Below, one piece after another: positions 57,766 through 58,027 of a DNA stretch of 58,027 nucleotides (positions are counted from its first letter, which is position 1; every line of letters begins with the position of its first letter). The stretch is from Astrocystis sublimbata (taxonomy: Eukaryota > Ascomycota > Sordariomycetes > Xylariales > Xylariaceae), in the NCBI GenBank assembly GCA_022453515.1, contig JAJNNY010000111.1, positions 1-58,027 on the forward strand, read 5' to 3'. The translations under genes were made by a program, and so were the position numbers. The notes under the pieces are model-generated. The model had not been told where the DNA came from, made no database searches, and saw nothing but the letters and a program-made list of their open reading frames with translations.

Positions 57766-57785
57766 GTTATCCCAAAGGGGATAAC
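57766..57785. repeat. Hairpin, 8-bp stem, AAAG loop
   Basis: GTTATCCC (57766-57773), loop AAAG, GGGATAAC (57778-57785). Three bases after the previous hairpin and 12 bases before the terminal TTAGGG array. Confidence 0.8.
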
Positions 57786-57797
57786 AGGAGGAAAGGG

Positions 57798-58027
57798 TTA
57801 GGGTTAGGGTTAGGGTTAGGGTTAGGGTTAGGGTTAGGGTTAGGGTTAGGGTTAGGGTTAGGGTTAGGGTTAGGGTTAGGGTTAGGGTTAGGGTTAGGGT
57901 TAGGGTTAGGGTTAGGGTTAGGGTTAGGGTTAGGGTTAGGGTTAGGGTTAGGGTTAGGGTTAGGGTTAGGGTTAGGGTTAGGGTTAGGGTTAGGGTTAGG
58001 GTTAGGGTTAGGGTTAGGGTTAGGGTT
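57798..58027 (+). repeat. Telomere, (TTAGGG)38
   Basis: Thirty-eight uninterrupted TTAGGG units plus TT, running to the last base of the window, G-rich strand 5' to 3' towards the end. This is the standard telomeric repeat of filamentous ascomycetes and shows that the window ends at a chromosome end. Confidence 0.99.

Larger units (their letters stand above)
57339..57797. other. Unique spacer between two telomeric tracts
   Basis: About 459 bases of more balanced composition than the AT-rich DNA before it. No coding frame. The distal part holds two perfect hairpins and a lone TTAGGGTT (57761-57768) between them. Confidence 0.6.

Overview
The window is the right-hand end of a filamentous-ascomycete chromosome, most likely a Sordariomycete. 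The genes carry short GT...AG introns (about 60-200 nt), the proteins are typical of Pezizomycotina (fungal delta-12 desaturase, GT90/CAP10, C6 zinc-cluster regulator, BAHD acyltransferase, non-reducing PKS relic), and the last 230 bases are a pure TTAGGG array in the orientation of a right telomere. No rRNA, tRNA, CRISPR array or intact transposon was recognised.

Layout. Positions 1-50 kb are mostly ordinary, GC-rich housekeeping DNA: the 3' part of an unrecognised gene (8-748), an oleate delta-12 desaturase (1516-3056, minus), two unrecognised orphan proteins (6392-9060 minus; 10007-11289 plus), a TBC Rab-GAP (12452-14680 minus), a membrane GT90 glycosyltransferase (19885-22832 plus), a divergent pair encoding chaperonin subunit CCT2 (24009-25912 minus) and translation factor eIF3b (26938-29381 plus), a YdeI-like protein (41298-42098), a DEK_C-SWIB chromatin protein (43899-45232) and the collided-ribosome E3 ligase Hel2 (46955-49596). 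Inside this lies a small accessory block (31.6-40.8 kb): a small secreted protein, a secreted S33 peptidase divergent from a Zn2Cys6 regulator, a decayed Hsp70-like gene beside a 144-bp tandem duplication, and another decayed gene.

From 49.6 kb to the end the sequence becomes AT-richer and accessory: an SAM methyltransferase (51376-52086), a BAHD acyltransferase (52569-54014), a membrane-protein gene whose 5' end looks frameshifted and whose tail is a (CAA)18 microsatellite (54087-54778), and the C-terminal wreck of a non-reducing polyketide synthase (C-methyltransferase then thioester reductase; 55029-56945) with several stops and frameshifts. An AT-rich stretch, an interstitial telomeric tract (57303-57338), a 459-bp spacer with two perfect hairpins, and the terminal telomere follow. 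The PKS relic, acyltransferase and methyltransferase look like what is left of a subtelomeric secondary-metabolite cluster; that is inference.

Exon boundaries were deduced by eye from splice signals, phase continuity and resemblance to protein families. I ran no searches, so family assignments come from recognised motifs. I did not find a convincing wholly new biological system. The most unusual items are the subtelomere architecture, the PKS wreck, the Hsp70-like relic with its duplication, a TBC domain lacking its glutamine finger, and a recurrent GTACCTAGGTAC intergenic palindrome.
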